The notes below the pieces were generated by a model. The model was given only the letters and a program-made list of their open reading frames with translations, had not been told where the DNA came from and made no database searches. DNA of 64,000 bases, from positions 1-64,000 of the forward strand of contig NZ_JAPFRE010000045.1 of assembly GCF_026183735.1 (NCBI RefSeq), written 5' to 3'. Of this stretch, positions 16,921 through 26,126 are shown piece after piece. Origin of the DNA: Alteromonas sp. ASW11-130. GTDB taxonomy: Bacteria; Pseudomonadota; Gammaproteobacteria; Enterobacterales; Alteromonadaceae. Position 1 is the stretch's first letter, and every line of letters begins with the position of its first letter. Position numbers and translations under genes: made by a program.

Positions 16921-17379
16921 TTAGGGAAATCAAACCAATTGTAAGCACTGTATACAACATTTAACCCTCTTTAGAGTATTAAAATACGTCAATATCGGTG
17001 TTTCACTAAGAACGGCGCTACTTTTTTAGTGGCATGTTTGTTTATCACTGCCCGTCCTTCAGTGCGAGAATACGGTATTATTCATTAACCTCGCTTGCGT
17101 GATTGTATAAGGAAATTCACCAGTAAATAATCTGTCACTTGAGCCCTACCGCTGCCCTTACAATTAAAGGCCAAGCGATAACATGAGTAATCTGCGTAAC
17201 TAGCCTCACAATAGTCACTGTCTTAGCTGACAAATTCTTTAACTCCGATTGACAAAAGCTTGGCGCTAATCAATGGGTTCATGTGCTAAATCCGGATATT
17301 TTTTAATATTTAAAACAATATCAAATAACAAGTGGCTAAATTTAACGATGAGAAGGGAAAACGCCAAGTTCAATATTTC
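16921..17379. other. Intergenic region with no gene recognised
   Basis: About 460 bases, AT-rich, between two minus-strand genes. No coding segment, repeat or strong hairpin was found. It is the likely promoter region of the 201-residue membrane protein. Confidence 0.4.
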
Positions 17380-18195
17380 TTAATAAACTTTTCTATCATG
17401 AGTTTTTTGGAGTAACGCATTTACTTTCGATACATACGTGTCGGGGTTATTTAATAAGCCTGCCACATGTTTACCCTCAATAACCCAAAGATTTTTTCTT
17501 CCGACTGCTTTATTATAAAGTTTTTTAGCCATTTCAAATGGAACCACCTTATCTTCAGCGCTATGGATAAATAACTTATTCGTTTTAATCGCTGAAATGA
17601 GCTCCAGGGAATTATATTCGTTTGAGACAATTAGATTAATTAATGATGAAATAGGCCAAGGGACAAAAGAAGCGGCTTCTTCGCTAAAGGAGGTAAACGT
17701 TCCTTCAGTAATTAAGCCATCAACAAGGTGTTGGTTCTTATATGTCACATAAATTGCAAGCTGACCACCATAGGACTGACCCATCACCAACAGAGGCTTT
17801 GTTTTAACCTCTTTCCTACTTGCCAAATAATTCAGCGCAGCGTTCGCGTCTATGGCTATAGAATTGTGGGTAGCATCACCTTCCGAAGAACCAAAGCCAC
17901 GATACTCCATCATAAAAATTTGATACCCGTCTTGAATTAACGGCCTGATCACTTTATACCAATTTGCTACTGTTGAGCCACTCCCCTGAAAAACCAATAT
18001 AGTTGCTTTTGAATTTTGGCTAGTGTTGAAGAAATAGTGAAACACTCTTTTCCCATCACTCGAATCTAACTCAACCGTTTCCATGTCAGTATTAACAGAA
18101 GCAGAAGGTCTCTCATCTACAGGAAAGAAGACGCTATTAAAAGAACAAGCCGATAAAAACAAAGCCAACAACAGAATTGTGAATCTAACAAACAA
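17380..18195 (-). CDS. Lipoprotein alpha/beta hydrolase
   Basis: About 271 residues if translation starts at the TTG with AGAGG six bases upstream. That start makes the hydrophobic segment FVRFTILLLALFLSAC a proper lipoprotein signal; the frame stays open 24 codons further upstream but with an implausible charged prefix. The alpha/beta-hydrolase fold is clear: VFQGSGS oxyanion loop, nucleophile Ser in GQSYGG, Asp in SAEDKVVP and His in EGKHVAGL. It resembles the YfhR/BAAT-type esterase/peptidase-like family; the substrate is unknown and the enzyme is probably attached to the envelope. Confidence 0.75.
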   Translation of the reverse strand: MFVRFTILLLALFLSACSFNSVFFPVDERPSASVNTDMETVELDSSDGKRVFHYFFNTSQNSKATILVFQGSGSTVANWYKVIRPLIQDGYQIFMMEYRGFGSSEGDATHNSIAIDANAALNYLASRKEVKTKPLLVMGQSYGGQLAIYVTYKNQHLVDGLITEGTFTSFSEEAASFVPWPISSLINLIVSNEYNSLELISAIKTNKLFIHSAEDKVVPFEMAKKLYNKAVGRKNLWVIEGKHVAGLLNNPDTYVSKVNALLQKTHDRKVY

Positions 18196-18367
18196 ACTAG
18201 TACCTCTGTAAACTAATAATCCACGTCGAATGTGCCAGCGAATCTGGCGATTATGTCCAGGCGGCACTCACTAAAAGACCCTACCTCTCCGAATCGCTAT
18301 TGATTTCATTGCAATAAAAGCGTACCTAATCTGGAAAACACAGATACTATAGCCCCCAATTAATATA

Positions 18368-18395
18368 GTACAAACTACAAAGTACAAAGTACAAA
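18368..18395. repeat. Heptamer tandem array, unit GTACAAA
   Basis: Exactly four 7-base units, three GTACAAA and one CTACAAA, lying between the hydrolase and the hybrid regulator. On the opposite strand the unit reads TTTGTAC. It has the same period and a related TT...AC frame as the arrays near 42.4 and 45.8 kb. The rest of the gap 18196-18575 shows nothing else supportable. Confidence 0.7.
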
Positions 18396-18575
18396 GTCGA
18401 TGCATACTGTTACTTCCTTTGTAAGCCGCTTTTAACGTAGTCACTGCATCCACTTCGCTCAATTTAGTCACGCTAAACCTTGCCCCAGTGGGTACGGAAG
18501 GATTAAATACAGCAAAGCGGAACGAGCATATATTCTTGCAGTACTGTATCCGATAGCGCTAATCGACTTCGCTGG

Positions 18576-21500
18576 TTACGCCCGTTTTTTCTCTTCTGTA
18601 TGCATCTCTTGATATTGAGTGGGACTCAGGCCATAACGTGCTTTAAAGCGAGAAGAAAAATAGCTAGTCGAGTTAAACCCGACATCTAGCGCAATCTGCG
18701 TAACTTGTTCGCCGCTACGAAGTAGTAATTTTGATTTTTTTAATCGGTAATTTTTAAGATACTCAGTAAAATTATGTTCCATCATAGCCGCTAGCTTGCG
18801 ATTTAACTGACGTTCACTAACAGCTAACTCGTTAGCGGCTTGTGCGCGGTTAAATGTTTCTTCCTTATAATTTTTTTCAATGATGGAGATAAACCGTGCG
18901 TAAAACGCCTGATCTTTGTCGCATTCATAGGTAGGAATCTTTATAGGTTCATCGCCGGACATAGAAAGGTCTGCAGTGCGAGGTATCGCATCCATCCAAC
19001 GTTGCCTGAGTGCCAATAAACTTTCAATTCTTAATAAAAGCTCGTCATCCGCAATGGGTTTAATTAAGCAATAATCAATATGCGCACTTAAACTTTGGGC
19101 TTGAGTTTCCCTATCACCCCGGGCGGTTAAAAGAATAATGGGTATATGGGCAGCATCTTTTCTTTTTCTCAACCTAGAGGCTAACGTAATACCATTCATC
19201 ACCGGCATCATATAATCAGTTATAATCAAAGAAGGCGTCACTGTTTTAACTATATTCAGCGCTTCGATACCATGCCTTGCGAGTAAACATGTATATGTTG
19301 GTTTTAACAGCGAGTAATAATAGGCGCGCAAATCGTCATTATCTTCGATTAATAAGATAATGGGTTTATTTTCTGGCAGCGTCGTGAGTTCAGGGACGTC
19401 AATAGTAATAGGGCTTCGTGCTTCCTGTCTAACCGAACAACTCAACAACATAGCGGTATCTACTAACGGCAAGTAAACTGTAAAAACACTGCCTTTACCT
19501 TCTTTACTGGATACATCTATCCACCCTCGGTTAGCTAAAACCAGTTCTTTCACCAACGCGAGCCCGATACCGGTGCCGACTTCCTCAGTTTCATTGTCGA
19601 CACGGGAAAACCGCTTAAATATGCGATTCACTTCAGATTCTGGAATACCGCAACCCGAATCTGATACCTTGATAACCAGATGTAATTCCTGACACGTTAC
19701 ACCGACTTTTACTTTACCTTTAGGGTCGGTATATTTGACCGCATTTGAAATAAGGTTGTGGCAAATTTTTTCCAGTGAGTCTGCTATCAGCGAAATCTCG
19801 CCCTGGGCTTTTACCGCGCGGATAAATTCCTGTTCTTTGAAATCGGCTAGTGGTTGGACATTCGCAATAATTGCACTTAAATCGTGTTTGATATCGTAGG
19901 TTTTACGTTCGTTTTCACATAAGGTTTCTACCTGCTCAATCTCTAGGAGCTGATCAACCAGCTTTTCCAACTTATGCGCATTATCTAGCGCTAAGTGTAT
20001 GCGATGAGTGTTTCCACAATCAGTCGGCTTTCTCTGGACCTGTTTGAGCGGTCCTAAAACTAATGCTAGTGGGGTTCGGAGTTCATGGGAAATATTGGTA
20101 AACAACATTTGCTTACGTTCTAACAATTTACGAATAGACAAACTGCTATCAGAGAGCGCTGTTTGTTTTTCGTCTACCACGCCACTAAGTTCGGTACCAT
20201 GGAGTGACAATTTCTGCCTATAGCGTCGATACAAATGAAACATCAGCAAGCACAATAATAAACTGTAAAGAATAAATGCTTCCAAAGAGAGCCAAAAAGG
20301 GGGAAGCACGCGAATATGCAATCTTGATATTGGCTGTACGGCGCTACTTCGTGTGTCAACCACGCGCGTTTCAAAAGTATAGCTACCGAAGGATAACGAG
20401 GAATATACGATGTTTGCAGTTGAATCACTTGAACGAGTCCACTCGTCGTTTAATCCAAGCAGACGGTATTCAATTTGTAAGCGTTCCCGCTCTAAAAAGT
20501 TTGCTACGGTCAAACCAACTTCAAACATAAACTCTTCGTTTGCTAATTCAAGTTCGTCGCCAGATTTCAGTGCGTTATAAAACCGAACGCCAGTGGGTAC
20601 CAGAATATTTTTTTTCTCATCAAAGGAATTAAATGATGAAATAACAGCTTGATGTACTTTCTTAGCCGACTGCTCTATGGAGCTGATTAACTTTTGGTTA
20701 TCAATAATATAATTTAAATTATCGCCTGCTATAAGCGTATGTGCGGGGGAGGTATAAATTCCTTTGTAAGCAAAATCAGTATCAGGAATGCCGAACTCAT
20801 TACCCAAGTGGAAAGATTTATCTTCTTTTTTATTATATAAAAAAAGGCCAATATTAGTGGTAACCAACACCCATCGTTGGTCTATCGCGGCTATTGCTCT
20901 TATATAATTCGCCGGTATAGCACTTACCCGAGTAAACTTATTTTCACCTTTTTTGAGCTTGTATGCCCCCTCTCCAGAGGTACATGCCCAAATTTCGCCA
21001 TCGGGATCTTCAAAAATACACACTACATTGCTTAACTCAAAGTTTGAATCTCTTCCTATTCTCTGTACCTTATCCTTCTCTTGAATCTTATATATCCCCT
21101 CGCCTGACGCGGCCGCAAGAATATCATCTGTGGCAGACACATGTAGAGTAGAGAATGCATTCGATAGCAGCTTTTTAAAAGAGTCATTGTGTTCACTAAT
21201 TAGATAATCTCGCTCCTCTCCTTCCTCAATAAATACTAATTCCCCCGCGCTATCAACCTCTAGCTCAAGTATTGTGGAAGATTTATTCGTCAATACATTA
21301 TTAAATGTAAAAATGTTTCCTTCACCAAGTCTTATCGAATATCGGCTTCCAGCTTGGCTCACTATTTCAATTTCGGATTTGGAGGTTTTGCCAATGAACA
21401 TTTTTTCGACCGAAGGCATAGGATAGAAATTCATTTGATTAGACGTTAGATCGTAAACCCCCACCTTTTTTTCTGAAAGAAATAACAATGTTTCTTTATC

Positions 21501-22571
21501 GATAAACTTCGCTGAATTTATGTGTTCTCTGAAAATTCTTAAATTTTCATTAAGGTATGAGACTGCTTTCAATTGAGGAGGAACGATAACCAGTCCTTTG
21601 CTCGTGTCTATGGCCAGTAGATTTTCCTGGGTGTCAAAATCAATCTGCAAAACAGTATCTAACTCTCCTCTTGTCAAAAAAGGATAAAGTTGAGGTGCAG
21701 ATTCGAAGGTTTGTTGTTCGAAGTTCACTTTATAAAGTCTTTCCGCTGCGACCCATAGATTACCAGCCGGACTTCTCTGAATAGACCGGATAGGCTTATG
21801 TTTATCGTGAACTACCCCAGGTCTCATGCTTATTAAAATTGAACTGTCTTTTTCAGCATCCAGCTCAAAAAGTCCTATCTCCGTCCCTATAAAAACCTTC
21901 TCTTTTTCAACATATAAAGCTGATATGCTATTACTACTTTCGAAGTATTCTGTGCTCGAATATGAAGTCCAATTCTCACTTACTAGCGAGTAAGAAAACA
22001 CTCCTCTTTTTTCGTCTGTCCACCATACTTTCTGGCTTTCAGACTGGAAATCTACGTTAAACACTTTACTGCCAACGTTTATCCCAATGTCTCTGAAATC
22101 AGCCTCGATATCAAAAGTATGAATGTTTAAGAGATAAATGTTTGAAATAGTTGAAACTACAAGATGATCTTCAGCAAGGGCCAGTTTCCAGACGGCATTT
22201 AAATCTACATCTGATGGATGCACAATTTTGGTGAACGAATATTCTATAGTATCGAATATAAATAATCCTTCTCCGTATACAGCTACAAGTAATTTGTTCT
22301 CTTGAAGCTTTTCCAATGAAGAAATATAGTTTTTATTCAGAGATGTTTTTTTATCATAAAAATGAAGAAATTTTTTCCCCATAACCCCAAACAGCCCATT
22401 CTCGCCGCCAAGCCAAATTGAGCCATTTTCTGCAACAACTAAGGATGTGAGAACACCGGTAGCCTTTCCGTCGAATTGATTAGTGAATTGGAGGGGAGTT
22501 GACGAAACTGCAATTGAGTCAAAGAACGATAGAAATAGAATCGTTCCAAAAATTACGGTCTTAAGTCTCAT
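18576..22571 (-). CDS. Hybrid two-component regulator (propeller sensor, kinase, receiver, AraC output)
   Basis: 1331 residues from the ATG with AAGGA upstream. Order of parts: signal peptide (about 1-25); two-component-propeller (Reg_prop) repeats and a Y_Y_Y domain filling the periplasmic part to about 760; one membrane helix (LEAFILYSLLLCLLMFHLYR); HisKA with phospho-acceptor His829 in NISHELRTP; HATPase with N-box NLISNAVKYTD and GIGLALVKEL; receiver with Asp1119 in ITDYMMPVMNG; C-terminal AraC helix-turn-helix (about 1225-1325). Proteins of this design sense a periplasmic ligand, classically an oligosaccharide, and switch transcription directly. No polysaccharide genes adjoin it; the divergent neighbour encodes a double-glycine peptide. 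Confidence 0.92.
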   Translation of the reverse strand: MRLKTVIFGTILFLSFFDSIAVSSTPLQFTNQFDGKATGVLTSLVVAENGSIWLGGENGLFGVMGKKFLHFYDKKTSLNKNYISSLEKLQENKLLVAVYGEGLFIFDTIEYSFTKIVHPSDVDLNAVWKLALAEDHLVVSTISNIYLLNIHTFDIEADFRDIGINVGSKVFNVDFQSESQKVWWTDEKRGVFSYSLVSENWTSYSSTEYFESSNSISALYVEKEKVFIGTEIGLFELDAEKDSSILISMRPGVVHDKHKPIRSIQRSPAGNLWVAAERLYKVNFEQQTFESAPQLYPFLTRGELDTVLQIDFDTQENLLAIDTSKGLVIVPPQLKAVSYLNENLRIFREHINSAKFIDKETLLFLSEKKVGVYDLTSNQMNFYPMPSVEKMFIGKTSKSEIEIVSQAGSRYSIRLGEGNIFTFNNVLTNKSSTILELEVDSAGELVFIEEGEERDYLISEHNDSFKKLLSNAFSTLHVSATDDILAAASGEGIYKIQEKDKVQRIGRDSNFELSNVVCIFEDPDGEIWACTSGEGAYKLKKGENKFTRVSAIPANYIRAIAAIDQRWVLVTTNIGLFLYNKKEDKSFHLGNEFGIPDTDFAYKGIYTSPAHTLIAGDNLNYIIDNQKLISSIEQSAKKVHQAVISSFNSFDEKKNILVPTGVRFYNALKSGDELELANEEFMFEVGLTVANFLERERLQIEYRLLGLNDEWTRSSDSTANIVYSSLSFGSYTFETRVVDTRSSAVQPISRLHIRVLPPFWLSLEAFILYSLLLCLLMFHLYRRYRQKLSLHGTELSGVVDEKQTALSDSSLSIRKLLERKQMLFTNISHELRTPLALVLGPLKQVQRKPTDCGNTHRIHLALDNAHKLEKLVDQLLEIEQVETLCENERKTYDIKHDLSAIIANVQPLADFKEQEFIRAVKAQGEISLIADSLEKICHNLISNAVKYTDPKGKVKVGVTCQELHLVIKVSDSGCGIPESEVNRIFKRFSRVDNETEEVGTGIGLALVKELVLANRGWIDVSSKEGKGSVFTVYLPLVDTAMLLSCSVRQEARSPITIDVPELTTLPENKPIILLIEDNDDLRAYYYSLLKPTYTCLLARHGIEALNIVKTVTPSLIITDYMMPVMNGITLASRLRKRKDAAHIPIILLTARGDRETQAQSLSAHIDYCLIKPIADDELLLRIESLLALRQRWMDAIPRTADLSMSGDEPIKIPTYECDKDQAFYARFISIIEKNYKEETFNRAQAANELAVSERQLNRKLAAMMEHNFTEYLKNYRLKKSKLLLRSGEQVTQIALDVGFNSTSYFSSRFKARYGLSPTQYQEMHTEEKKRA

Positions 22572-22690
22572 TATTAACAATCCTTGTCTTACAACTGAAT
22601 GAGTACGGCTTTAAAGTTGATAAAATCAATCGCGTGATTTATTTAAATACCAAATCACATTTATCAAATCAATATTATAAGGATATTCTT

Positions 22691-22870
22691 ATGAAGGATA
22701 GTGAAAAAATTTCTTGTGAGGTTTGTCTGTTAAATAACGCTGAATTAGATCTTGTTATCGGAGGTTCAAAATGCCTAGGAGACCCACTCCAATATCACCT
22801 CGTTGACAAAGGCATGGTAGATATAGAGCTTCGAGAACTAAGGCCGCCAAAACGGCCTGTAAATTATTAA
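22691..22870 (+). CDS. Small double-glycine-leader peptide (putative exported peptide)
   Basis: 59 residues from the ATG preceded by AAGGA nine bases upstream; the frame is open for 19 more codons upstream but without a better start. The leader ends LNNAELDLVIGG, fitting the double-glycine export signal at every key place: Leu -12, Glu -8, Leu -7, Val -4, Gly -2, Gly -1. Cleavage would release a 34-residue core (SKCLGDPLQYHLVDKG through RPPKRPVNY) with one Cys and a basic Pro-rich end. C39-peptidase ABC exporters process such leaders for bacteriocins and signal peptides. It has its own terminator and is divergent from the hybrid sensor-regulator. No exporter gene is in the window. Confidence 0.65.
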   Translation: MKDSEKISCEVCLLNNAELDLVIGGSKCLGDPLQYHLVDKGMVDIELRELRPPKRPVNY

Positions 22871-22875
22871 AGCTT

Positions 22876-22905
22876 AAAGGGCTGCTTTGCAGCCTTTTGT
22901 TCTCA
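22876..22905 (+). terminator. Rho-independent terminator of the small peptide gene
   Basis: A 10-bp stem (one G-U pair) built on GGGCTGC/GCAGCC with a three-base loop, followed by TTTTGTTCT. It starts six bases after the peptide gene's stop, which strongly supports that the short gene is a real, independently transcribed unit. Confidence 0.85.
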
Positions 22906-22934
22906 TAATAAGGAACTGTTCATTACCTAAATAA

Positions 22935-22950
22935 CTGTTTATTTATACAG
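22935..22950 (+). promoter_or_regulatory. LexA (SOS) box upstream of yebG
   Basis: CTGTTTATTTATACAG fits the LexA operator CTGT-N8-ACAG exactly, with the AT-rich middle typical of strong sites. It lies 48 bases before the yebG start, as expected for a LexA-repressed promoter. Confidence 0.9.
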
Positions 22951-22998
22951 CACTGTGTGCTAACCTATCACCACACTATCCAATCAAACAGGTGAATC

Positions 22999-23286
22999 AT
23001 GGCGATTACAATCAAATACGTGGTAACACATAAAGGGGTGGAAAAGCTGGTGACGACAGATAAAAAGGAAGCGGATCAGTTTGACAAAATGCTGGATACG
23101 GCTGATAACCTGGCAGCCTTTATTGAAGCCAAGGGTATTAAGCTTGATGACGCGGTTACTGAAGAGCTGTCGATTATGCTGGCGAAAAATAAAGACAGTG
23201 TGATAAAACTGCTTAAAGGCGCTCAGGCGGAAACCGTGTTAGAAAAAGATGCGGCGGAAATTGTTAAGCTGCAGGCAAATGGTTAA
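22999..23286 (+). CDS. yebG: YebG-family SOS-induced protein
   Basis: 95 residues. The N-terminal core MAITIKYVVTHKGVEKLVTT and the KKEADQFDKMLDTADNLAAF segment match E. coli YebG closely (KKEADAYDKMLDTAD). YebG is a small DNA-damage-inducible protein of unknown biochemical role. A consensus LexA box 48 bases upstream agrees with that regulation. Single-gene unit. Confidence 0.92.
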   Translation: MAITIKYVVTHKGVEKLVTTDKKEADQFDKMLDTADNLAAFIEAKGIKLDDAVTEELSIMLAKNKDSVIKLLKGAQAETVLEKDAAEIVKLQANG

Positions 23287-23810
23287 GTTTTTGAAGCTGG
23301 CGTCACTATAGTGAATGAACCCGGTAAGCGCTTAATTTTAATATCCACTTCGCCAGAGATGTTACAAGTGGATTGAAATGAAAATTGGCGCTCTAAAAAA
23401 CCGAGATGGCTATTCCGTGCTCGATTTCATCTGCCGGAAGCGGCAGCCACTATCCGATAAAAACCGTTACCTGCCCAACTATATTCCGGATCTATTTAGC
23501 TTAACAATATTCACTGTAATAATATAAAACCAATGTAAAATTTCGAAAACTGATAGCTATACATATACCGCATTTGAGAGGTGTAGATAAAGGCTGTTCG
23601 CAGGTCTTAGCTTTTCCACGCGAAAACATACGACGTTCGTTGGCCGGCTATTCACTATTTTGTATTTGATACTTTAACTGCAACTTTCGCTTAACCGGCT
23701 CTACTTAATGGTCACTGGCGCACACCTTTAATTCTATACGTGTGACTGCTACTGGTTTGAAAAAGGCAAGTTGACCGTGGATCTTTGGTATTCAAACTGT
23801 ATTTGGATCA
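23287..23810. other. Intergenic region with one doubtful short ORF
   Basis: About 520 bases between yebG and the chemoreceptor. It contains an open frame at 23378-23527 on the + strand (49 codons, beginning MKIGALKNRDGYSVLDF) with a weak ribosome site; see its own entry. Otherwise no repeat, RNA or promoter was recognised. Confidence 0.4.
23378..23527 (+). CDS. Possible 49-residue hypothetical protein
   Basis: Starts at ATG with GTGGATTGAA upstream, a weak ribosome site, and ends TAA. The composition is protein-like (MKIGALKNRDGYSVLDFICR, then RKRQPLSDKNRYLPNY) and it could be a real small gene or the stump of a larger one. No family was recognised. Confidence 0.25.
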   Translation: MKIGALKNRDGYSVLDFICRKRQPLSDKNRYLPNYIPDLFSLTIFTVII

Positions 23811-23836
23811 AAAAAAGCCCCTACGAAGAGGGGCTT
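23811..23836 (-). terminator. Rho-independent terminator of the chemoreceptor gene
   Basis: An 8-bp perfect stem AAGCCCCT/AGGGGCTT with a 6-base loop. On the minus strand it runs directly into a seven-T tail. It lies 22 bases after the chemoreceptor stop. Confidence 0.93.
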
Positions 23837-23857
23837 AATGAAAACGAGTAGAGCCGC

Positions 23858-24946
23858 TTAACCTTCGTCGGCTAGTCTGTCTAATAAGGACATTACCTGA
23901 GAGCTAGCTTGCTCCATTTCTTTCAGATACTTATCTCTACTTGCAATATCATTATCCCGATCCGCTTTCATGGCTGCAACACCTGCACTATGTACATTAT
24001 TGTGTGGCCGTTCTAAGCGTGAGAACGCATCCGATTTAGAAACTGGTTTGCTCGTTGCCTCTTTTAACCACTTACCTAAGCGAGATGACACTGCGTCAGC
24101 AAAATCGGCAGGCGATTTATTACTTCGGCCGTTTATTACTGCATAGACTTCAGATTTCCACACCACATGATCTAGCTTAACCGTTTGGATAAAGGTTTCG
24201 TGTGAACCGCGATGAATAGTGTCTTTCATGCTAGTGCAATGACTGACCATTTTGTCATAAGATTTATTCAGACTGCCCACACCTTCAGCCAGGTGCGTAT
24301 TGTTGGTTTGTATTTCTGTTACTGAACCTACTGCTGCGCGGGTAGATTGGATAATGCCCTGTACCAGCTCTGCCACTTCATTGGCTGATTTATTGGTTTC
24401 ATTTGCTAGCGCACGAACTTCGTCGGCAACCACGGAGAAACCCCGCCCTGCATCACCTGCTCGTGCGGCTTCAATAGCGGCGTTGAGGGCCAGTAGGTTT
24501 GTCTGATCAGATATGCTAGTGATAGTACTAACGAACTTATTAATATTATCTGCAGTATCGGATAAACCAGAGATACGTTCGTTCATATGGCTCATTTTGC
24601 CACTGAGCTGATCCATGTCCTTTAAAATTTGAGAAAGCGCAGTTGCGGATTCAGAGAACAAAGTATTAATGTCTTCAATTGCGTCGCTTTCGCTTTCAAT
24701 ATGTCGGTACGCGCCCAGTACAGTATCACGTATACCTTCTACCTGACCTAACGCATCAAGCATTGACTCAGTCAACAAAGACTGACCATCTTTACCAGTG
24801 ACTGCATTTAATGCCTGATTTTCTTCAGCGAGCATTTGATTTTGCTCTTCGAGCTGTTTTACTCGATTTTGTAAATCGGACTGTTCGCGCTTCAGCGCGC
24901 TAACTTCTTCTTGTTTTTCTTCGTATGTTGACTTAAGTACGAGCAT
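23858..24946 (-). CDS. Soluble methyl-accepting chemotaxis protein with CZB-like domain
   Basis: 362 residues, no membrane span. An N-terminal coiled coil (about 5-50) is followed by the signalling domain (about 95-245) with the conserved hairpin [20 protein letters not shown] that binds CheA/CheW. The C-terminal part (about 255-335) fits the zinc-binding CZB domain: His260 in [15 protein letters not shown], and the His pair in PHNNVH. The zinc-ligand Cys that normally precedes RLGKW is Ser288. A cytosolic redox or metal sensor feeding chemotaxis or a related pathway is likely. AGAGG precedes the ATG and a strong terminator follows. Confidence 0.88.
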   Translation of the reverse strand: MLVLKSTYEEKQEEVSALKREQSDLQNRVKQLEEQNQMLAEENQALNAVTGKDGQSLLTESMLDALGQVEGIRDTVLGAYRHIESESDAIEDINTLFSESATALSQILKDMDQLSGKMSHMNERISGLSDTADNINKFVSTITSISDQTNLLALNAAIEAARAGDAGRGFSVVADEVRALANETNKSANEVAELVQGIIQSTRAAVGSVTEIQTNNTHLAEGVGSLNKSYDKMVSHCTSMKDTIHRGSHETFIQTVKLDHVVWKSEVYAVINGRSNKSPADFADAVSSRLGKWLKEATSKPVSKSDAFSRLERPHNNVHSAGVAAMKADRDNDIASRDKYLKEMEQASSQVMSLLDRLADEG

Positions 24947-25044
24947 ATGGACCTCTGAATTCAGGCAAAGGATTAAAGCATGGTTTTTTCATAATAACCC
25001 GATATCGGCTGAAAAGGTAAAAAGCATTAACATTTGTTGTGTAT

Positions 25045-26052
25045 TTAATTTTCTGCGGCCTGTTTTGTAGTACCACGAGAAATCAATTTTGGTTCCAATA
25101 TATGGGTTAACTCCATCTTATGATCGCCATACGCGCGGTTTAGAATCCATCGTGCGGCCATAGCCCCTATTTCTCGCATGGGATAATCGATCGTGGTTAA
25201 CCCAGGAGTAAGATAGCTGGCAAAATCGACATTATCAAATCCGACGACTGAAATATCCTCTGGTACATTTTTTTTCAATTCACGCAGCGCATTGATCGCG
25301 CCAGACGCCATTTCATCGTTCGCACACGCAACTGCACTGTAGCATTGCCCTTGCTTCGCCAACGCTTTTATTCCTGCTTCGCCCGATTGCGCCTGAAAAT
25401 CACCTTCATACATTAAGGTTTCATCAAAGCTGATGCCCGCCTCTGATAACGCTCGTTTATGCCCCGCTAACCGATTTAAACCGTCTGCTTTAAATAGCGA
25501 ACCTGCAAGATAAGCAATTTGTGTATGGCCCTGATCAATCAAATGGCGGGTAGCTAAATAACCGCCCAACTCGTTATCTAAACTGATACAGTTTTCTTCT
25601 ATCTCTTGTATGTAGCGGTTAACGATAACCAGCGGTACGTCTTGTTGAGCCAGATGAATAAGATACTCGTCACTAACGGCTTCTACATGCAGAATCAATG
25701 CATCGCAGCGACGACTTAATAAAGCTTCGATCTCCTGAGTTTCCAGTTTTTCATCAGAGTGGCCTGTCGCCACAAACATATGTTTGTTTGCTTTGCGCAG
25801 AACTTTTTCAGAACCTGCCATCATGCTGCCAAAAAACGAACCGTGCAACTCTGGCACAACATAACCGATAGTATTCGTTTTATTTGAGGCTAAAGAGGCT
25901 GCAAGAACATTATGGCGGTAACCGAGTTTCGCCATTGCCTGCATCACTTTAACGCGAGTTTTTTCTTTGACGGTGTCAGTATTATTAATAACGCGGGAGA
26001 CTGTTGCAGATGACACGCCCGCCATTTCACTGACTTGTTTTATCGTTACCAT
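25045..26052 (-). CDS. LacI-family transcriptional repressor of the beta-glucoside locus
   Basis: 335 residues from the ATG of MVTIKQVSEMAGVSSATVSR, with AGGA eight bases upstream. The helix-turn-helix occupies about 2-22 and the hinge helix (NVLAASLASNKT) about 48-58. The periplasmic-binding-protein-like effector domain follows. It is the last gene of the operon GH1 / GPH symporter / LacI and is the natural candidate to bind the two TGTAAGCGCTTNCA operators at 28.9 and 29.1 kb. The effector is probably a beta-linked gluco-disaccharide or glucose; that is inference from the neighbours. Confidence 0.9.
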   Translation of the reverse strand: MVTIKQVSEMAGVSSATVSRVINNTDTVKEKTRVKVMQAMAKLGYRHNVLAASLASNKTNTIGYVVPELHGSFFGSMMAGSEKVLRKANKHMFVATGHSDEKLETQEIEALLSRRCDALILHVEAVSDEYLIHLAQQDVPLVIVNRYIQEIEENCISLDNELGGYLATRHLIDQGHTQIAYLAGSLFKADGLNRLAGHKRALSEAGISFDETLMYEGDFQAQSGEAGIKALAKQGQCYSAVACANDEMASGAINALRELKKNVPEDISVVGFDNVDFASYLTPGLTTIDYPMREIGAMAARWILNRAYGDHKMELTHILEPKLISRGTTKQAAEN

Positions 26053-26070
26053 GTTCTTATTCCTGATACC

Positions 26071-26122
26071 GTCCGTGGGCTGCATCAAGCTTGATTGTCC
26101 GTGGGCTGCATCAAGCTTGATT
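26071..26122. repeat. Perfect 26-bp tandem duplication with internal palindrome
   Basis: Two identical, directly adjacent 26-base copies (26071-26096 and 26097-26122) between the GPH symporter stop and the LacI start. Each contains the 12-base perfect palindrome ATCAAGCTTGAT. The duplication sits just upstream of the LacI ribosome site in the operon mRNA, so it may affect translation or mRNA stability, or be a recent slippage event. Confidence 0.9.
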
Positions 26123-26126
26123 TTTG

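Noticed and set aside
18271..18471. 66-codon minus-strand frame containing a hydrophobic stretch
   Set aside because: It runs through the heptamer tandem array, which alone produces much of its sequence, and has no ribosome site.
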